Below, in pieces: positions 60,361 through 64,000 of a DNA stretch of 64,000 bases. A program made the position numbers and the translations under genes. How positions within the stretch are numbered: the stretch's first letter is position 1; each line of letters starts with the position of its first letter. Where the stretch lies: positions 46,261 to 110,260 of the forward strand of contig JAFDVI010000023.1 of assembly GCA_018269055.1 (NCBI GenBank), in the 5' to 3' direction. Origin of the DNA: Acidobacteriota bacterium (lineage in GTDB: Bacteria > Acidobacteriota > Blastocatellia > RBC074). The notes below the pieces were generated by a model. It had not been told where the DNA came from and ran no database searches. It saw nothing but the letters and a program-made list of their open reading frames with translations.

Positions 60361-60410
60361 GTAAGTCGGTAAACGGCGATTGTCTGTTCTGACTACCGAT
60401 TACCGACTAC
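60361..60410. repeat. Heptamer inverted repeat at the end of the glycosyltransferase gene
   Basis: Read on the minus strand: GTAGTCG, GTAATCG, GTAGTCA, GAACAGA. The opposite arm GTAAGTCGGTAA is inverted at the other end. The repeat supplies the last residues VVGNR and the stop of the glycosyltransferase. Confidence 0.75.
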
Positions 60411-61514
60411 TTCGTCATAAACACTTTGAGTTTCTCGCGCTGCGCGATCCCAGGAAAAGAGCGCGGCTTGTTTAATTCCGGCTTGTTGGAAATGTTGGTG
60501 TGCAACTTTATCGCCAAGCAATCGAACGATGTGAGCTGTCAATGCCTGCCAATCATTGGGATCATGCGTCAGGCCAGCCTGTCCGACGACTTCCGGCAAA
60601 CTGGACACGTTGCTGGTGATGGTCGGCGTGCCGCACGCCATCGCTTCCAGCGGAGGCAATCCAAAGCCTTCATACAGCGACGGGTAGAGAAAAACTTCCG
60701 CCGCGGAATACAGCGCTGGTAAATCTTCGTCGGCGACGTAGCCGGTGAAACGAACCTGATCATTCAACTTCAAATCTTCGACCAGCTTGAAGACTTCCTC
60801 GTACAACCATCCTTTTCCACCGCACAACGCCAATTGCGGGCGATGTTCCGTTGTTCGCAGCAATTCGTTGTAGGCGCGGATCAGCGTCAACAGGTTTTTT
60901 CGTGGCTCGATGGTGCCGACGTACAGCAGATACGGTCGCCGAAGCTGATGTTTTTCCAGCACCGGTTGGCATTCGGTCGCCGTCAGCGGCTTCAATCCAT
61001 CTCGCGCCGCCTCAAAAATGACGCGAATCTTGTGTTCAGAAACTCTCAGATACTGAATGGTTTCGCGTTTGGTGAATTCGCTTGGGACAATGATTTTGGT
61101 CGCTCGGCGAGCCATCAACGGCATTCTACGTTTACCGCGTCGGACGTTTTCATCTTCATGTGTGTGGGATTGCGTGAACAACGACAAATCGTGAATTGTG
61201 ACAACCGTCGGACAGGGCGAAAACACCGGAATGCAATAATTCGTTCCGTGAAACACGTCGAGCGGCGAAATTCTCAGCATCGCGGGCAATCCGGCCAGCC
61301 ACCATTTCCGAAACACCGAGCGAACCGGGAAAAACAGTTTGCTCAGATTCGGCGGCGTGCCATTGCCGGTGTGAAACGCGAAATCAAAGGGAGAGAGTAA
61401 AACGTACTGGTGGTCTGTATGAATGCGCGCTAGCGATGACGCCAGCGCGTCCGTATAATGCCCAATCCCTGTTTTCGCCGCGACCAATGGGATAGCGTCA
61501 AGCCCGATTCTCAT
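60393..61514 (-). CDS. Glycosyltransferase family 4 protein
   Basis: 373 residues from the ATG at 61514; a GTG eight codons earlier is less likely. The N-terminal GT-B half starts [25 protein letters not shown]. The C-terminal donor-binding half has [83 protein letters not shown], with the EX7E motif of retaining GT4 enzymes. It transfers a sugar from a nucleotide sugar, likely mannose or a related hexose, into an exported glycan. It is flanked by methyltransferase genes on both sides. Confidence 0.93.
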   Translation of the reverse strand: MRIGLDAIPLVAAKTGIGHYTDALASSLARIHTDHQYVLLSPFDFAFHTGNGTPPNLSKLFFPVRSVFRKWWLAGLPAMLRISPLDVFHGTNYCIPVFSPCPTVVTIHDLSLFTQSHTHEDENVRRGKRRMPLMARRATKIIVPSEFTKRETIQYLRVSEHKIRVIFEAARDGLKPLTATECQPVLEKHQLRRPYLLYVGTIEPRKNLLTLIRAYNELLRTTEHRPQLALCGGKGWLYEEVFKLVEDLKLNDQVRFTGYVADEDLPALYSAAEVFLYPSLYEGFGLPPLEAMACGTPTITSNVSSLPEVVGQAGLTHDPNDWQALTAHIVRLLGDKVAHQHFQQAGIKQAALFSWDRAARETQSVYDEVVGNR

Positions 61515-61545
61515 AAGCGGCGTCACAGATACCACCACTGACAGT

Positions 61546-61573
61546 GAATTTCAAATCTCTGATTTCAAATGAC
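61546..61573. repeat. Heptamer repeat at the start of the methyltransferase gene
   Basis: ATTTCAA, ATCTCTG, ATTTCAA, ATGACTA in perfect seven-base register; the start codon of the next gene lies inside the fourth unit. The word ATTTCA(A/G) is shared with the repeat at 7553-7580. Confidence 0.7.
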
Positions 61574-62600
61574 TACTATTTCAAAAGACAACGAATTGCG
61601 ACAAATCCTGGATAACACCGCCGCCGCCCAACGCGACGAACTAACGATGACCGGTTGGTGGCACAGCATTGATTTGGGAGATGAACGCATCACACCCGGC
61701 GCGCACAAAATCGAAGAGCTTCGTGACAACTTTGCCAAATTCCTGCTGCCCGACCTCGCCGGCAAACGAGTGTTGGACATTGGTTGTTGGGATGGGTTTT
61801 ACAGCTTTGAAGCCGAACGGTTGGGTGCCGAGGTTGTTTCAGTGGATTGTTGGCGACCCGAAAAGTTTTTCATTGCCCGCAAGACCCTGAAGTCCAAAGC
61901 CGAATTTCACGAACTCAGCGTGTACGAAGTGACAAAGGAAAAGCTGGGAGCTTTCGATGTGGTGTTCTTTCTGGGCGTGCTGTATCACGTCAAACATCCG
62001 CTGCTGGCGCTGGAACGGGTTTGCGAAGTGACGCGGGATTTTGCCGTCATCGAAACGCACCAGATTGACAATCTTTTCGACACCAATCATCCGGTGATGG
62101 AATTTTATGAGATGGACGAACTTGGCGGCCAGTATGACAACTGGTGGGGACCAAACACCGAATGTTTGATCCAAATGGCCAGAACGGCTGGGTTTGTACG
62201 CGTCGAAGTACTACGCAGACAGGACACGCGCGTCGTCATCAAGGCTTTTCGCCGCTGGGATGACAAACCAAAGCGAACCTCGCCTTCGCTGAAAATTGTT
62301 GATGTGTTGAATGCCGTAAATCTGGATCATACCTTGCCGCGTCGGGGCCGAAACGCAGTTTTGGCGATTTCAGTGGCGGGTTTGCCTGAAAACGCCACCC
62401 GCGATTCGGTTCGCGTGGAAATCGGCGGATTTGGCGCCAGGCCGGTTTACGTCGGCAAATGGGGTGCTGAAGGCAACTGGCAGATCAATGTTCCTGTGCC
62501 GTTGGGATTGGAACTTGGCAGGAATCAAGTTTGCGTCTGGAACGGCGATCATCTCTCGAACGATTTTGAAATTGATTTGGTCGAAGGCGGACAGTGGTAA
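61569..62600 (+). CDS. CmoB/DUF1698-like SAM-dependent methyltransferase with C-terminal extension, copy 1
   Basis: 343 residues. Residues ~25-230 form the methyltransferase: [15 protein letters not shown] (the family's opening), [22 protein letters not shown] (motif I), [29 protein letters not shown] and [17 protein letters not shown]. This resembles CmoB, which alkylates tRNA wobble uridine, but such proteins also occur in secondary-metabolite and glycan clusters. After residue ~245 a further ~100 residues ([36 protein letters not shown]) form an uncharacterised beta domain. It is followed at once by a paralogue whose start overlaps its stop. No ribosome site is obvious because the start lies in a repeat. 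Confidence 0.88.
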   Translation: MTTISKDNELRQILDNTAAAQRDELTMTGWWHSIDLGDERITPGAHKIEELRDNFAKFLLPDLAGKRVLDIGCWDGFYSFEAERLGAEVVSVDCWRPEKFFIARKTLKSKAEFHELSVYEVTKEKLGAFDVVFFLGVLYHVKHPLLALERVCEVTRDFAVIETHQIDNLFDTNHPVMEFYEMDELGGQYDNWWGPNTECLIQMARTAGFVRVEVLRRQDTRVVIKAFRRWDDKPKRTSPSLKIVDVLNAVNLDHTLPRRGRNAVLAISVAGLPENATRDSVRVEIGGFGARPVYVGKWGAEGNWQINVPVPLGLELGRNQVCVWNGDHLSNDFEIDLVEGGQW

Positions 62601-63589
62601 ACAGAAACGATTCAGGCTCATGGTGGCACAGCATTGACCTCGGCAACGGATTGGTTTCGCCGGGCGTGCATTCGCTGACGGAACTACAGAGTATTTATCG
62701 AAGCATGAACTTGCCGGAAGACCTGAGCGGAAAAACACTGCTCGATATTGGTTGCTGGGATGGCTTTTACTCGTTTGAAGCCGAACGGCACGGCGCTAAC
62801 GTCACTGCTGTGGATTGTTGCCAGCCGAAGAACTTTTTTGCCGCCCATGAAGCCTTGAACTCCAACGTCCGGTTTTACGAACGCAACGTTTACGAAATTG
62901 GCAAAGAGAATCTGGGTTCGTTCGATATTGTGTTGTTTTTAGGAGTACTTCACCACCTGAGACATCCCTTGCTGGCCCTGGAAAATGTTTGCGAACTGAC
63001 GCGTGATTTTGCCATCATCGAATCCTGTATCACGGGCAGTCGGCGTACGGAAGATGAGCCTGAGATGAGGTTTTACGAGTTCGATGAACTCGGCGGGCAA
63101 TACGATAATTGGTGGACGCCGAATTTTGAATGCCTGGTTCAAATGGTTCGCTCAGTGGGTTTTGCTCGCGTCGAATTGCTTTCCCGAAATGATACTCAAG
63201 CGACGATCAAGGCTTATCGCCGATGGAATGACAAACCCAAAACGACGTCACATTCATTACGCCTTCTGGATGTTTTCAATGCTGTGACTTTTGATCGTCA
63301 TTTTCCTCGTCGTGGAGGTGATTCAGTAATTTCGATTTTGGCTGAAGGGGTGCCGAAATCAGCCAGACGGTGGGACGTTCGTGTCGAGATCGGTGGTTTT
63401 GGTATTCACCCCGTTTACGTTGGCCCATCTAACGAGCTTCGGCACGGTCCGTTGACGCAAATCAATTGCCTAATTCCTCCGGGATTGGAGTCGGGACGTA
63501 GCAGCTTATGTTTCTGGCATGATGGCAAGTTATCCAATGAGTTTGAAGTCGAGCTTTCCGACAGCACAAATGTTAAGCTACTGAAGTAG
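62594..63589 (+). CDS. CmoB/DUF1698-like SAM-dependent methyltransferase with C-terminal extension, copy 2
   Basis: 331 residues from a GTG at 62594 that overlaps the previous stop; AAGGCGG lies just upstream and no nearer ATG exists. Colinear with copy 1: [77 protein letters not shown], then the same C-terminal domain ([32 protein letters not shown]). The N-terminus is about 20 residues shorter than in copy 1. Tandem duplication followed by divergence is the simple explanation; the pair may form a heterodimer or act on two positions of one substrate. Confidence 0.88.
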   Translation: MVNRNDSGSWWHSIDLGNGLVSPGVHSLTELQSIYRSMNLPEDLSGKTLLDIGCWDGFYSFEAERHGANVTAVDCCQPKNFFAAHEALNSNVRFYERNVYEIGKENLGSFDIVLFLGVLHHLRHPLLALENVCELTRDFAIIESCITGSRRTEDEPEMRFYEFDELGGQYDNWWTPNFECLVQMVRSVGFARVELLSRNDTQATIKAYRRWNDKPKTTSHSLRLLDVFNAVTFDRHFPRRGGDSVISILAEGVPKSARRWDVRVEIGGFGIHPVYVGPSNELRHGPLTQINCLIPPGLESGRSSLCFWHDGKLSNEFEVELSDSTNVKLLK

Positions 63590-64000
63590 TAGATTACATC
63601 CTACATGATTCTTTCCACTGACAATGGCTACTCTCTTGATAGCAGTCGCTGAGCCTGCCTATTTGTCTGACGTTGAGTTAAATTCCAGCTTTTAACACAG
63701 TTTTCTATGGTTCGCCTCTAGCTAGGCTGCTAATTCTTATGTTACGTTGATTGTGCTTCGCGACATTAATGACGTCTTTGTTAAGGATGTATGTTGAAGC
63801 CGCAGGTATGTTTGATTTGTCAGGGTAGGATTGCTCTCCACTTTGTTACAAATGATCCAAGTTGAGATGCATAACTCAACTGGCTGTTAGTTGCGTCCCC
63901 ACTTACCAACATCCCCAAAGCTGAAAATCATGACTGGTCTTGGGATGACTTCGCCTAAATCGAACACGACAAGATTGAGACACTCAGGCAGCAAGCTTTA
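63590..64000. other. A+T-richer end of the window, no gene supported
   Basis: About 410 bases without a plausible start or ribosome site. Near 63905 one frame reads TNIPKAENHDWSWDDFA, then TAA, then IEHDKIETLRQQAL to the edge, which looks like coding sequence broken by a single stop, but it is too short to identify. Confidence 0.35.

Noticed and set aside
63905..64000. Possible broken gene at the right edge
   Set aside because: Fewer than 35 codons with an internal stop; too little to identify.

Overview
The window reads as a chromosomal segment of a heterotrophic, didermic bacterium, most plausibly an Acidobacteriota member of the Blastocatellia type. This rests on family content rather than a marker gene. 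It has a planctomycete/acidobacterial cytochrome-DUF1549-DUF1553 protein with a DUF1501 partner, DUF1080, a tricorn-type protease, S9/M28/M24 peptidases, a Reg_prop sensor kinase, a remnant of a TIGR03437 (Solibacter-type) domain, and a tandem set of cytochrome c/PHM-like copper proteins. No rRNA gene is present; the only RNA gene I can support is a tRNA-Cys(GCA).

Layout. 1-8.0 kb (minus): six-gene run (PSD1-type cytochrome, DUF1080, M24 peptidase, pRiA4b-ORF3-like zinc protein, DUF1501, DUF4886/SGNH) that looks like a secreted polymer-degradation operon. 8.2-13.8 kb: esterase, a large orphan two-component sensor, and a broken TIGR03437 gene. 13.9-19.7 kb: GMC oxidoreductase, then the aspartate pathway (asd, lysC, thrC) and tRNA-Cys. 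19.9-26.4 kb: L,D-transpeptidase, HI0933-type flavoprotein, an EF-P with a YeiP/EfpL-like tip loop, Gfo/Idh/MocA oxidoreductase, YceH, a ricin-lectin protein and a TPR-TonB protein. 26.4-32.8 kb (minus): four paralogous secreted cytochrome c/PHM-like proteins plus a 34-aa membrane microprotein; three keep all six copper ligands and one has lost all of them but keeps its haem. 33.2-37.8 kb: accessory/defence block with a PIN toxin-antitoxin pair, a COR-like/DUF4365 fragment, an A+T-richer three-gene TIGR04255 cassette on the opposite strand, a truncated TIR gene and a multi-hairpin repeat. 37.8-48.5 kb: peptidases, OmpA, and a TetR/ABC-exporter locus. 48.6-51.0 kb: second accessory block (nonsense-mutated brnT with its antitoxin, DUF6155, an orphan antitoxin-like gene, and a PCTIR/Cap12-like protein). 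51.0-58.8 kb: amidohydrolase, beta-barrel protein, tricorn homologue, RluA-type pseudouridine synthase. 58.9-63.6 kb: coiled-coil methyltransferase, glycosyltransferase 4, and a tandem pair of CmoB-like methyltransferases, probably acting on a surface glycan or secondary product.

Two signals stand out beyond the gene list. First, short repeats with a 7-base period recur between genes and inside or at the ends of genes (5.5, 7.55, 9.45, 18.2, 31.1, 60.4 and 61.55 kb), often as degenerate inverted repeats, and some are translated in frame. Second, a TIR start and a COR-like/DUF4365 end lie on the same strand either side of a compact, translationally coupled three-gene cassette of unknown function. 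This is the best candidate here for an undescribed accessory, possibly anti-phage, system.
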